Shown in pieces: positions 10,414-21,398 of a stretch of DNA of 64,000 nt. Made by a program: the position numbers and the translations under genes. Every line of letters starts with the position of its first letter. Positions within the stretch are counted from its first letter, which is position 1. Origin of the DNA: Rutpela maculata (Eukaryota > Arthropoda > Insecta > Coleoptera > Cerambycidae); contig OW386293.2 in NCBI GenBank assembly GCA_936432065.2, forward strand, positions 62,084,265 to 62,148,264, in the 5' to 3' direction. The notes beneath the pieces were generated by a model. It was not told the origin of the DNA. It worked only from the letters and a program-made list of their open reading frames with translations, and searched no databases.

Positions 10414-10609
10414 TGGCCACAGAATGTTAGTAGAAAGTGGAATGTGCCATATACCTATTAGTGTGGCCTGGCCACGTAAATCACTTTGGGTTAAAAACGA
10501 CTGATCCAAGAAATTATTCAAATAGCTTTGGAATCGGGAGCAAAAATTCAATCAGTTGTATACCGTAAGTTAGAAGACCCCCTAAGTCATCCGCCAGGTA
10601 CGTGGCCAC
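10414..10609. repeat. Right cluster of TGGCCAC sites
   Basis: TGGCCAC at 10414, 10469 and 10603. The last is embedded in GTGGCCACATAAG, the mirror of the left copies. It lies 500-700 bp from the right end of the TIR element. Confidence 0.6.
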
Positions 10610-10624
10610 ATAAGGATTTAGCGA

Positions 10625-10689
10625 CGCGTGTGCGTGTGCGTGTGCGTGTACGTGTGCGTGTGCGTGTGCGTGAGCGTGTGCGTGTGCGT

Positions 10690-10725
<36 letters not shown>
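10625..10725. repeat. (GTGCGT)n / (GT)n microsatellite
   Basis: A mixed GTGCGT and GT tract of about 100 bp. Open frames on both strands across it (10514-10747, 10528-10803, 10628-10906) encode only CV, RV or HA dipeptides and are artefacts. Confidence 0.95.
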
Positions 10726-10758
10726 AAAGGTAGGAAGAGACAAACACTTATACATCAA

Positions 10759-10902
10759 GCATTTTTTCGCGAGCTTACCACAACTAACTATAGTAAGGTG
10801 TGAAAGAGATGGCTATACATACATAACCAATCCACATCTTAATTATATACAGCCATCACTTTTACACCTCACCACAGTTGTGGTAAGCTCGCGAAAAAAT
10901 GC
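10759..10902. repeat. Hairpin (foldback) element, 144 bp
   Basis: Perfect 27-bp inverted termini at 10759-10785 and 10876-10902, starting gcattttttcgcgagctt. The match continues inward with mismatches to about 60 bp per arm. This is a typical foldback MITE shape. I found no clear target duplication. Confidence 0.7.
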
Positions 10903-11134
10903 CTAGACAATCTGGTCATATGTAGCCTCTACCAAGGGTGCTAGAATAAACTAATTGGTCATTCCTCTCAATGTGTCAACAGTGTAGAAATATTGCCGCC
11001 AATTTTAAATTCATATAACATAATATTTTTTTCTGTAGTAAAGAAGCAAATTTCGCAAAAAAGAAAAAATACGGGCGAGTTTTTTTAAAGAGAACTTCTC
11101 AAATATTCAATAAAAAAAAACGTGGGAAAGGCCC

Positions 11135-12376
11135 ATTGCTTCTGCTCAGGACATGTTTTTTCCAGTTAAGTTCAAGATTTTAACCAGTGACAAGAAAGTT
11201 AATGTAACTTGGTACACTGATGATTTGCATCAATTGAGAGAGACATTACATTTCCTTCTTGATATTTATAAGACTAATCCTAAACGTACTTATAAAAATA
11301 AAATATTAAAAGCCAAGAAAGTAGCAAACGATAACTATATTCGTCGAAATAAGAATCAGCAAAAAGCAATGTGGAATTTGGTTAATATAAACAAAAATAA
11401 AACAGACAATTCGTCAGAAATTATTTCTCCTGACGAATTTAATTATTATTTTGGAAATATTGCTCAAAATTTAGTTAACTCTGTCATCTGCCACCGACAA
11501 TTTTGAAAATTATTTTACAAGTTCCATAGAAACTGGTGCTGACAAGGATTTTATTTTTACTGAAGTCACTTACAATCAAATCCTAGATGTAATCGTTAAT
11601 CTGAAAAACAAACAGAGTAAAAATGCTTATGATATCAATATTAAAATTCAATTGTATTAAATACATTATTATCATTCCACTCACAAAACTAATTAATGAA
11701 TGCATTAGAAAGAATGTGTTTCCAAAAAGTCTTAAACTGTCAAAAGTGTTACCTTTATTTAAAAAAAAACTGTATTGATGATGCGGCAAATTACAGGCCT
11801 ATTTCTATTGTGCCATTATTTGCCACAATCTTTGAGGTAGTTCTCAAATCTCAAATCACGAATTATTTTGAAAATTGTAATCTTTTTAATAGTTGTCAAT
11901 ATGGCTTCAGGTCAAAATTGTCAACGACGTTAGCAATTAATTCGTTGATAAATATAATAAATAAAGGTTTCGAAGCCAAAGAATTTGTGCATGTGCAATT
12001 TTTAGACCTAAGTAAGGCTTTTGAGTGTGTGCCTCACAATATTTTAGTGAATAAATTAAAATTTTACAAATTCTCTGAGGGTAGCAGAAAATTGATTACC
12101 TTTGTTGTATTTGACTGATCGTCATCAATTTGTTCATTTTAATAATGCTAATTCTGGCACCATTGATATTAAATTTGGTGTCCCTCAGGGTTCAGTTTTG
12201 GGATCGTTTTATTTCTTATTTATATTAATGATTTGCCAAACAATAGTCTCTCAACAAATTTCACTCTCTTTGCTGATGACACAACATCGGCTCATTCCCA
12301 TAAAGCTTGTAACATTTTATTATCAGAGGCTCAAAGCAGTCTATCTATGGTTCACAACTGGTTTTTACAATGGCGA
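11135..12376 (+). pseudogene. LINE copy A ORF2, linker and reverse transcriptase
   Basis: Continues the ORF2 after the TIR element. The linker region 11153-11506 precedes RT motifs split over three frames: NYRPISIVP (about 11795), YGFRSKLST (about 11900), FLDLSKAFECV (about 12003), FGVPQGSVLG (about 12174) and FADDTTSAHS (about 12270). The catalytic box reads FADD in place of YADD. The last recognisable residues are HNWFLQW. There are frameshifts near 11500, 11650, 12115 and 12230. It encodes no working enzyme. Confidence 0.7.
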
Positions 12377-13208
12377 ATTTACATAAGGGCACTTGGGACA
12401 CGTGCCCAGGGCCCCCACGTAATTGGGGCACCCAAATGTATAAAAATGGTAAAAAAAATTTAGGAATAAATGAAAAAATTACAAATGAAAAGAGATGAAA
12501 ACACAAGAAAAAGTTAATTTACAAATTAAAAAAATTAAAGCTTCCATTCAACAAAAGCTATAAATCAATGTTTATTTTGTTGCAATACCCAGCAAACACA
12601 AAAATTGTGGCCCTTAAATGGGCCATTTTAGCGATCAATGGCTTTCTTATGGCACAGGCTAACCTTTGCGGCCCATAATAAATTATATGCAGGCGTACCA
12701 TAGCTTCATGTTGTTATGAATTGCCACATAATAACTAGAAATGGTCAATTATTGTGCAACCATAAAAAATGCTGCTTCAGTTTATACGTTGATGGTACTT
12801 TTATGGTAATATGCAGGCTAATATTTTAAATGATTACGCGCATGCGCATTGTGAAAAATCTCTCAAGGCTTGACCAAGCAGCATCTGCCATTTGCATTTT
12901 TGTTCTATGCTTGGCCTGTGCGTTAAAATTTGTGTAATCTGACTTAATCTGACCGTTATTTCTGTAAAATTACTTGAGACTAAACATTTATTAAACATTC
13001 AAATACTTTCTACATTTTGAAATAAATAGCTACATTAGTCTAAGATCCGGCAGCTTTTATTTGTGCAGGTATCAAGTTATTTTAATAAAATTGGATTAAA
13101 ATGAAAGATTAATAATAACATAATAAATTACAGCCATCTATATAGTATTTAAGCAACTGCTGAATTAGTTAAACGACTTCTGCAAAAAAAGTTAGCAAAA
13201 CACCGCCT
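12377..13208. other. Non-coding, possible DNA-transposon remains
   Basis: At 12389-12430 is a GC-rich block (gggcacttgggacacgtgcc, cagggcccccacg) of the sort seen at hAT-like ends. At 12589 the text cccagcaaacac resembles the cccagcaaacc end near 53104-53114 on the other strand. Neither could be paired with a second end here. No gene was seen. Confidence 0.35.
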
Positions 13209-13334
13209 ATTAGATAGATAGATAGATAGATAATTTATTAACCACAAGATGATACAATTACTGTACATATGGCAAGTCAATTCAGAATAACATTTAAAAA
13301 TTAAAAAATACAAGTCAATAAATAAACAAATACA

Positions 13335-13412
<78 letters not shown>

Positions 13413-13830
13413 CTTATAATAAAGATAAGTAAATAATCACCGCTCACGCCCAAATTTAATGAGAGACATGTAATTAGTCATAAATATTTATATTGTTAAA
13501 TGGAATGAAGAAGAGAAAAAAAAACAATAATAAAACTAATCTTCAAGCAAGGTATAAACTGTATTAGTTTCTATAGAGAAATTCTTGTAAATTATAGTAC
13601 CCATTTTCAAGGAGAAAATTTTTTGTTTCCTTCACTAATTTATGACAATTTTTTATGGTGCGAATTTCATTTGGTAAAGCGTTGTAACAAATTATACAAT
13701 TATAATAAAAACAATGTTTGAATTTACTAGTTTTGTGGTTGGGAATAGAAATAAGGTCACCATGTCTAGTGTTGTAGTTATGACTTGAAGACAACGTTGT
13801 GAACTTGTCTTTAAGTTTAATGAACAATGT
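13209..13830 (-). mobile_element. LINE 3' end with (ATCT)n tail
   Basis: Minus-strand piece holding the last 87 codons of a Jockey/CR1-type ORF2, a 3' UTR with a 67-bp AT tract (13341-13407), and a tail of TAGA/ATCT units at 13211-13232. It is heavily 5'-truncated. Confidence 0.65.
13564..13827 (-). pseudogene. LINE ORF2 C-terminal fragment
   Basis: Shows the usual C-terminal signature of these ORF2 proteins: HNYNTRHGD, then CIICYNALPNEIR, then LKEF-like FLLENGYYNLQEFL. The function of this tail is unknown. No start codon is expected, because it is a truncated 3' end. There are no internal stops over 87 codons. Confidence 0.65.
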
Positions 13831-13879
13831 GACGCATTTTAAAATAAATATGCTAGGAACAGTTAAAATTTTTTTTTTG

Positions 13880-14282
13880 TTTAAATTTTATTACCGGTGG
13901 AACAGTTTGGTTTCAGGGAGGGGCACAGTACAATACTTTCGCTAGTAAAAGTGGTGCAGGATGTAATAGACTCATACAATAAGAAGCAGTGTACTGTTAT
14001 GTTGCTATTGGACATTAAACGCGCCGTCGATACTGTGTGGCATAACGGGCTAGTTTACAAGCTGCAATATGTTTGTGGACTGCCCGGGTATTTGGTAGCC
14101 CTTATCAATAATTACCTTTGGGACCGGCGGATAATGGTTCGAGTAAACAATACTCATTCAGTGTCTTATAGACTTTCAGCGGGGGTACTTCAAGGGCCCA
14201 TCTTATTCCCTATCCTATTTACGATACGATACGACTATCTACGCTAACAGTTTCTATGCACAGAGCGACGCAGAAGATCAGA
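13880..14282 (+). pseudogene. LINE reverse transcriptase fragment
   Basis: RT core piece with EQFGFREGHSTI, MLLLDIKRAVDTVWHNGL (palm motif A, with AV for the usual AF) and AGVLQGPILFPILF (motif B, LQGP for PQGS). Near 14230-14282 a frameshifted YAN-FYAQSDAEDQ follows. Motif C is destroyed. It stops where the transposon with ccaagtagcaaa begins. This is an internal fragment with both ends missing. Confidence 0.6.
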
Positions 14283-15880
14283 TCCCAAGTAGCAAAATAG
14301 AATCCTAAAGGAACTGAATTATTTTATAGTTATCTTCTAACGTCGTTTGAAGAACAGTTTTATTTCTTAGAATGTCCAGTTAAAACAATTCTATCATATA
14401 AGAGAACATTTCTATAACATTGTTGTGTAAATGTTCTTATAGCTCATATTATAGGACAAAATCTTATTGTACAACTCACAAATTTTATACAACCATCTAT
14501 AAAAATATTTTAAAAGAATCGTATAAAAATGATATTACAGTTCTATACCTATTCTAACAACTTTTAATTTCTGTATTAAAAAATAGTTGTATGGAAGTTG
14601 TATTGAAGTTCTTTAAGCCAATTTATAAAACTGTTCTTATAGTAGCAGTACACAATAAGCATAAAATCATTTTATAATTAACCTATAAGTACATCAGTTT
14701 ACTCTATTATAAATACCTTATAGAACAAAAGTGTAGTCCTAGATAAAGTTATCGGAAATTCTGCGTTATAAAATCTGTTTGCACATAACCCCATTTTGTC
14801 ATAAAAATTAGACTAATTTTACTAGTCAGTTTTAAAAAATATAGCCAACAATATCTTAATGGAAGAAGATTAAAGAAGTGGATTTTTTAAAAGAATAGTT
14901 AAAAAAAAATTACCATTGAATTTTTGGGAGTTACAATTCTTGTCAATCTTTACAAACCGCAACTAATAATTCATCTAACTGCAACCATGGGGCTAATTTG
15001 GAAATGAAAGCAGTATTATCTACCACTGCCGGGTATCATAAAACTGATACTCCATTAGAAGAACTGCCAATAGATATGGTAGAAGATTTTCCTTTATACC
15101 TTATTGACCTAGTAATGAAAACATGTCTTATTTGTTGTAAAAATGGAAATTACTCAACAAAACGGTGTGTTAAAGATATTAATCTAGTAACTAAACTTTT
15201 AATAACTGTAAAATGCCTTCAGAAATATTTCGAGCTGTCCGTGCACTCAATTCACTTGCCCACTGGAAAGGTACTGAATATCGTACATTTCTATTATACA
15301 TTAGCATAGTAATTTTAAAAAGTTTTGCCTAGTGATGTTTATCAACATTCTCTCTTGTTATTTTGTGCAATTACAATGTATGCTGCTCAAAAATGTATAT
15401 ATTTATTTTTGCCTTTAGCCGCATTGATGTTCGAAAACAATGTTGAGAGGTACAGAGATTTTTATGGTGAAGATTATATGACAAGTAATGTAGCTAAGAG
15501 ATTGGGTGAAAGGCTAAGTAGTTCATAGATACCAAATTCCAAGGGCAGAAAAAATTTCAAATTTAAAAAATGCTGTATCAATAATACCACCACAACATAC
15601 CAACTAAATGTGTTCAATTTTTTAGGTTAGGTTACTAATGTCTATGTCTATATTGGAGTTGAATGCAACAGAACAGAACAAAATAATTGTTTAGTGCAAC
15701 TGTACTAATCACTGAATGTGTATACATATGAATAAACCTTTCTGAACTATTTCAAGATTTTAAAGTGTACCTATTTTACAACATTTAAAATTAGGTTTTT
15801 GGACTACTCTATAATTTAAATTTTGGTACATGCAGTGGTGTAACTAATTTCTGCAAAATAATAAGTAACAATCTATAGTT
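14283..15880 (+). mobile_element. Remains of DNA transposon with WKGTE-type transposase
   Basis: Starts at 14283 with ccaagtagcaaaatagaatc and is cut off on the right by the solo LTR at 15881. The first 500 bp hold many TTATAG/TATAGN motifs, like subterminal repeats. The transposase fragment follows. Similar TATAG-rich sequence and a gttgctactcg end occur at 35800-36355, beyond the LINE block. The two parts could be one element split by later insertions, but this is unproven. Confidence 0.45.
14998..15528 (+). pseudogene. Broken transposase-like ORF (WKGTE motif)
   Basis: Three frame pieces read in order: EELPIDMVEDFPLYLIDLVM (14998 on), then HWKGTEYRTFLLYISIVILK in another frame (about 15255-15318), then LPSDVYQHSLLLFCAITMYA (15322 on), ending SSS-stop at 15528. 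The WKGTE(F/Y)R-x-FLLY signature, followed by the Y-x-H-x2-LL-x-CAI block, recalls a common animal transposase family I associate with CACTA/EnSpm-like elements. At least two frameshifts and stops near 15307-15320 make it inactive. A role in strand transfer is inferred from the family only. Confidence 0.5.
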
Positions 15881-16609
15881 TGTAACGGTTTGTTGTCGGG
15901 TAGCTGCTTCGGAGATTAATCAGGGTCCAAATTAGTTAATAAGACAGCCCAATAAAAATATAAACAATTTATTTACTTCTCCAAACAGGTAATGTGGGGC
16001 AGTGTTACATAACATACAGGTACAGGTTATATGTCCGTATCTTTTACAGTTCTTAGGACAACATTTTTCTATTATCTGAGAGAGAGAGAGAGTGTAACGA
16101 TTGCGATGTGACGTTTGTTGTTGCTACGGGAGTGGCATCGGGCGTCGGGTGAATATCGTCGACTCAAGAAGTTTCCCAGTTCAACGCGCTGTAGGAGGTC
16201 TCCAGGTCAGGCTCATTCGCTCTGGTTTTGGCGGCGAAACGGCGCCGGGGAATGACTAACGACTCGAGGGGTCCCAGTTCAACACGCTGTAGGATACCCA
16301 GGGTCAGATTGCATTCGTTCCGTCGTGTTTGCGTCGGGAGATGTACAAAACTGTAATATGTCCAGCTCAGCACGCTGTAGACAGATTGGCAGAATTATCC
16401 ACTCTGAATTATGTTGATTTGCGGCCGGGCTTTTATATTCGAGAATCCTCGCTTACTGGTGACGTAGTACTGCGTATAGTTTAGTGTCGTGTGCAAATCC
16501 GTGCCTCTAGACGGGAGCTGGTAGATTTGCGGGCCGTGTGCACATTGGTGTCGTGTGTAAATCCGGAATCTTAGTAATGGAGCAGGAATTTAAAGAATGC
16601 TTCATTACA
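15881..16609 (-). mobile_element. Solo LTR, copy 1 (729 bp)
   Basis: Bounded by TGTAACGG at the left and CATTACA at the right, with near-identical sequence at 32531-33156. On the minus strand it has a TATAAAAG box (16429-16438) and an AATAAA signal (about 15965), so it is oriented minus. Three related 'cacgctgtag' blocks repeat inside. The flanks agtt/attt are a poor 4-bp duplication, so this copy's junction is uncertain. No internal retroelement sequence was seen. Confidence 0.7.
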
Positions 16610-16809
16610 ATTTTATAAATTTAAAAATTAATAACAACAAGGATCCACAAAAGAGGTACCATATCAGTGTTTTTTGTTCACCAGACAGTAATTGCAGTAA
16701 AAAACCTTATCTCAACAAAAACTTGTTTACCACCAGGACCGAACTAATACAATTTATTCTAGACCAATAAATGAATAATTAAACTAGCAAAATGAAAATA
16801 ATTTAACAT

Positions 16810-16904
16810 GGCTTGCACAAAATGTAAAATTGAACTTTCAACAGAAGAACTAGAAAAAAAATTAAATGTGATCAATGCAAGGCGCATCTATGTCAAACAT
16901 GTTC
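16810..16904 (+). pseudogene. LINE E ORF1, N-terminal zinc finger (first part)
   Basis: Translation near the start ATG (16808-16810) reads MACTKCKIELSTEELEKKL after allowing one lost base in the lysine run, then KCDQCKAHLCQTC. These C-x2-C pairs form the first half of a PHD-like finger. The frame breaks at the copia LTR. The duplicated TGTTC (16900-16904, 25954-25958) codes the C and S where the protein resumes. Confidence 0.6.
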
Positions 16905-17106
16905 TGATGGATTGTAGTGGTAATAAAAGGTTACGCTTGTGCTGAGCTTACTTCTTTATTAACTTGTACAAGGAGTGAAAAATATTTGTCATCTGTCAAA
17001 ATAAAAAATACAAAAACGGAAACACAAAACGTAAGCGCGCCAAATTCAAATGTGACATCAAGTAGTTTATACAAAGAAACGTTAATCTAAATCAGCAATC
17101 ACAACA
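16905..17106 (-). repeat. Copia 3' LTR
   Basis: Right-hand end of the element on its own strand. It starts TGTTGTGATT and ends CAATCCATCA when read on the minus strand. A purine tract (about 17107-17120, read AAATCAAGTGAGGG) lies just inside and is the likely polypurine tract. The RNase H ORF stops inside the LTR. Confidence 0.85.
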
Positions 17107-18311
17107 CCCTCACTTGATTTAGACTTAGCAGTAGTTGAAATGGATTTTAAATCTAATTTAGCATTACAATTGTGAATTTTTGTACCCGTTAATGCTTTTG
17201 TCAACATATCCGCAGGCATTTCAGGGGTAGGAATGTGTGCTAATCTAATTTGTCCATCTTTAACTTTGTCTTTAATAAAATGATGCATTGTGTCTATGTG
17301 TTTGGTACGCGCACTGTAACAAGCATTTGCACTTAAGTCAATTGCACTACGATTGTCGCAATAAATCACTGTGGGTTTGGTGGTATTTATTTAGACCCAC
17401 TTCAGTGGCTATCCCGCGAAGCCACATAACCTCTTGAGTCACACTAGCTAAGGCCATGTACTCGGCCTCGGTTGTGGAAAGGGCGACTGTTTGTTGCCTC
17501 TTGCTATTCCAGCTGACTGCGCTACCCTGTAAGGTAAAGGTATACCCGGTGGTTGACCTTCGCTCATCGATATCAGTGGCCCAGTCTGCGTCTGCATAAC
17601 CTGCAATAGTGGGTTCGGCATCCCTGCGAAATTCCAGTCTCAAATCGATTGTTCCCTTTAGGTAGCATAGCATTCGCTTAACTGGGGTCCAGTGTTCCTT
17701 CCCGGGGTTAGAATTAAATCTGCTGATCATTCCGACTGCGTGGGCTAGGTCAGGTCTTGTACCCAACTGCGTTCTGATAAGGAATATTCTCCATTTCATC
17801 CTTTTCCTTTGGTGTTTTTGGTGACATTTCTTTACTGAGTATATGACCTGGGTCAAGCGGAGTGACAGCGGGATTACAGTTGACCATGTTGAATTTTTCG
17901 AGCACCTGGAGAATGTATTGAGATTGGTCGAGCCAAATCTTTCCTGAGGCTTTGTCTCTGGTGATTCGAATTCCAAGGCAATTGCTGGCTTCGCCAAGAT
18001 CCTTCATCTCAAACATTTGAGTCAATTGATTCTTTACCTGTTTTCTAAGTTCGTGACTATTGGTGAAGATCAGTAAATCATCAACGTATACAGCGATCAT
18101 AATCATTTTATTTTCATGGTAACAGTAATAAATGCACTGATCATAATTGGATTGCGATAAACCAATTTCTCTGAGGGTTTTGTCCAGTTTCATGTTCCAA
18201 GCTCGACTTCCTTGTTCCAGGCCATATATTGCTTTCTTTAATCGACAGACTTGTCCTTCTTTGCCTGCTTGCTCAAATCCTTCGAGTTGCTGGAGATAAA
18301 TCTCCTCATCT
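17082..18311 (-). pseudogene. Copia pol, RT C-terminal half and RNase H
   Basis: Follows the N-terminal RT half at 21399-22372 across the inserted LINE. Motifs: LKKAIYGLEQGSRAWN (LKKALYGLKQ type), YVDDLLIFTN with the catalytic YVDD (about 18085), FEMKDLGEASNCLGI, then GYADADWATDIDERRSTTGY and NSKRQQTVALSTTEAEYMAL of the copia RNase H (about 17585-17445), and YCDNRSAIDL. Copia RT/RNase H makes cDNA in the virus-like particle. Frameshifts near 17750-17850 and 17365 split it into three frames. Confidence 0.8.
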
Positions 18312-18326
18312 AGCTCTCCGTGAAGA

Positions 18327-21223
18327 CAACAGATATAAGAATAAAAATCCAAACAAACCTAGACAGATGTAAAAGAGCAATGGACCGTTTTAGACACAAA
18401 TGTGCCACAACAGATGTAGATATTGCGATAGTCGCAGAACGTAATGTAAATATGACAAAATACAGTGGAAAGTGGATAACAGACATGAAGACGGATGCGG
18501 CCATATACTTGCCAGACAATAAGCTGAGGATATCTAAAACAGGACGAGGAAATGGTTATGTATGGGCAGAGAATGATGACATGGTAATATTCTCATGCTA
18601 TATCTCACCAGTGGCGAAAGAAGAACTCCAACAATTTCTCCTCGAAATAAGGAGGAACATTAAGCGACAAAAGAAGACTCTGATAGGAGGAGATTTTAAT
18701 GCCAAATCCTATAGTTGGGGATCCCCAATAGAAGACAAAAAAGGCAGTGTGCTATCAGAATGGGCTAGTGAAAATAATTATATTATATTAAATGACGGGA
18801 AAAAGCCAACCTTTGAAAGAAATGGTGGCTCCTCATACATTGATGTAACGATGTGCTCGCCAAGCCTCGGAAGCCTCGTCAGTAAATGGTATGTGAACGA
18901 TGAAGAAAACCTGAGCCCTCATAGAGGTAATGACAACGGCAAAAAAAACCCACAAAGGAAAACGACAGAAAGGGTGGACCTATAAGAATGAGAAAAAAGA
19001 GCAACTGCTTCAGAAGATTGAGCAGGAGGCGAATAAGCCAAATCGCACACATAGCATAAAAGAACTGACAGAAATAGTAAAGAAAGCATGCGACACTACC
19101 TTAAAGAAGAAACATCCCCACAATGCACGCAGAGGAGCCTACTGGTGGAACGAAGAAATAGCTGAACTGAGAGACAAAAGCCTTAAAGCAAAAAGAGAGA
19201 CAACAAGAGCTAACGCCAGAGCCGGCATACAAGAGGATAGGAAAAGACTGCTACAGGACATGGGGAGTGCCGTAACGAACTAAAAAAAGCAATAAAAAGA
19301 GCGAAAAATGCAGCATGGAATCTGCTCTGCGAGGAAGTAGATGCAGACCCCTGAGGCAAAGGGTACAAGATCGTGACTGGGAAAGTAGGGCTTCTTTCGC
19401 CAATAGAAACCATAGACGAAGAGCAAATGAGAATAGCCAAAGAACTATTCCCAGAACACATGACGAGGAAATGGCCAACAATAGACATAAGACAGGAGGA
19501 TATACCACTGTGTACTATAGACGAAATAAGGGAAGCAGGACAGAGAATTAAAGCAGGCAAGGCTGCGGGGCCTGATGGAGTCCCTCCAGAGGTGATAAAG
19601 GCAATTGCAGAACAAAAGCCAGAAATAATACAGGAAACTATAAACAGGCTCATCAGAAATGGGACTTCCCTAAGGAATGGAAAGTAGGCAGACTTACGCT
19701 GATAGAAAAGCCGAGCAAGGCAGGAGAAAAATCGTATAGGCCTCTATGCCTCCTAAACGTAATAGCGAAACTGTTTGAGCAGATAATCAACAAGAGACTA
19801 GTAGATGAGATCGAACAAAAGAACGGCCTTGCGCGCACTCAATTCGGTTTTAGGAAAGGACTGTCGACTATGGACGCCATACAGGCAGTACAAAGCATTG
19901 TAACTGATACAAGACGACACTCGGATAAATACGTGGCAATGATAACATTGGATGTTAAGAATGCTTTTAACCTTGGGCCGGTATAATCAACGAGCTGACG
20001 AAAAGGCGAATACCACCGTACCTGATAAAGCTAATTTGTAACTATCTAGAGGATAGGAAAATACTGGTTGGTGAAAACTTATCAATGGACATGACATGTG
20101 GAGTCCCATAAGGGTCTGTTCTGGGGCCTATGCTCTGGAACATATACTACGATGGCGTCCTAAGAATAGATGTGCCGGAAGGAACAACCATCATAGTACG
20201 CAGACGATCTAGCACTGGTAGTATGCGGAGCAAAGAGGAAATAGAGGAGCGCTTAGCGTGGACAATGGGCAGAGTTGAAATCTGGATGAGGAAGAGAGGC
20301 TTACAGTTGGCATCTCAGAAAACAGAAGCTGTGGTACTACTAGGCAGAAGAACTGTAAGAAAGATAACGATTAAACCGAACAACCTAGAGATTACATCTG
20401 GAAGATGCCTAAAATACCTTGGACTACAAATAGGCCATAATATGAATATGGGCATGCACATAAGAATGGTGACCAAGAAGGCAACTAGGGCAGCCATGGC
20501 ACTAAGCGGGCTAATGCCGAATATTGGCAGTCCGAAGGCAGGGAAAAGAAAAATCCTCAGCAGTATTATAAACTCCATCATCACGTATGGGGCACCTGCA
20601 CGGAAAGACTGGGTGGGTAGAACAATGTATAAAAAGCTGCTAGAAAGAGTACAAAGAAAAGTGGCAATTAGGATAGCAAGTGCCTACAGAACGCAACGAA
20701 AGCAATACAGGTTATCACAGGGGTGGTCCCCATACCCTTATTGATAGAAGAACGTACCTATAGAAAGGAGGGGAATAGGAGAATACAGAAGATAAGGAAA
20801 AGGGAGATTACGATGACAAAATGGCAGCACAAATGGACACAAGAAACTGATACATCCCAATGGACCAAGAAGCTAATTCCAGATGTAACCCCCTGGGTAA
20901 CGCGCAAGCACGGCGACGTTGGGTACTACCTCACGCAATTTTTATCCGGACACGGCTGTTTTAAATCATACTTATTACGATTCAAAATAACTGAAAATGA
21001 TGAGTGTACCTATTGCAGTGAACAAGACACACCAGAACACACAATCCTAGAATGTAACAGATGGAACGAAATAAGAGAAAGGGGAATAAACGAGGTCGGT
21101 GAACAGCTGACAGCTGAAAACATTGTCAGGCACATGCTAGAAAGTGAAACCAAGTGGAAAGCTGTAGAGAAAATGATTGCCGGTATACTAAAAGGGAAGG
21201 AAGAAGAAGAAAGAAGAGAATAA
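18327..21223 (+). pseudogene. R1-like LINE ORF2: endonuclease, RT, terminal cysteine motif
   Basis: Endonuclease part 18327-18930 shows LIGGDFNAKSYSWGS and DVTM (R1-type EEP nuclease). Frame pieces continue at 18930, 19373 (KAGKAAGPDGVPPEVIKAI) and 19680 (the RPLCLL region). The catalytic block (pieces near 19930-20200) is broken: motif A reads LDVKNAFN, motif B has a stop in place of Q (GVP-stop-GSVLGP, about 20104-20120), and the YADD region is shifted. The thumb at 20130-20744 is open. The last frame ends with CTYCSEQDTPEHTILEC. No RNase H was seen. At least five lesions make it inactive. Confidence 0.75.
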
Positions 21224-21383
21224 CCTGGAATAGAAAGGCTAGGGCGGAGTGAAGCAATACTGAAAAGAGCATGAGGAGGGGTTTTAGTCAGTTTGAGTCT
21301 GACACACCCCATACAACCATACAACCAGGCGTATGGAAGTCCGTGAGGATTACCCCTCCTCTCGAAAAAAAAAAAAAAAAAAA
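18327..21383 (+). mobile_element. R1-like LINE inserted in copia
   Basis: Has a poly-A run at 21365-21384 and a perfect 15-bp target duplication, AGCTCTCCGTGAAGA, at 18312-18326 and 21384-21398. The element starts inside the endonuclease domain, so ORF1 and the ORF2 start are missing. Strand is opposite to the copia. It splits the copia RT between AFLHGEL and the next codons. Confidence 0.9.
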
Positions 21384-21398
21384 AGCTCTCCGTGAAGA

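Larger units (their letters stand above)
5242..11134. mobile_element. 5.9 kb terminal-inverted-repeat element of unknown family
   Basis: Left end GGGCCTTTCCCACG (5242-5255) and right end CGTGGGAAAGGCCC (11121-11134) are perfect 14-bp inverted repeats. AT lies directly outside on each side (5240-5241, 11135-11136). Removing the element with one AT restores the codons of the LINE it interrupts. The inside holds TGGCCAC clusters near both ends, microsatellites, a 30-bp minisatellite, a 290-bp tandem repeat, a long inverted repeat and a short protein fragment at 8343-8690. No known transposase was recognised. Some of the inside may be later nested insertions. Confidence 0.65.
2268..12376 (+). mobile_element. 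CR1-like LINE copy A, in three pieces (2268-2527, 3197-5241, 11135-12376)
   Basis: Order of parts: zinc-finger ORF1 start, coiled coil, esterase-like region, endonuclease, RT. This is the plan of CR1/L2-group LINEs, where ORF1 can carry a PHD-like finger and an SGNH esterase. A related copy lies at 28987-33940. The element is split by a LINE 3' end (2528-3196, flanked by GATA) and by a large TIR element (5242-11134). Removing each insertion brings the flanking codons back into register. The 3' end beyond the RT palm is missing: homology stops near 12376. It has several frameshifts and stops and is dead. Confidence 0.7.

Noticed and set aside
10514..10906. Open frames of HA, RV and CV dipeptides
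   Set aside because: Produced by the GTGCGT/GT microsatellite.
13211..13407. CRISPR-like or regulatory repeat array
   Set aside because: Simple tetra- and dinucleotide repeats belonging to a LINE 3' UTR and tail; no spacer structure, and the genome is eukaryotic.
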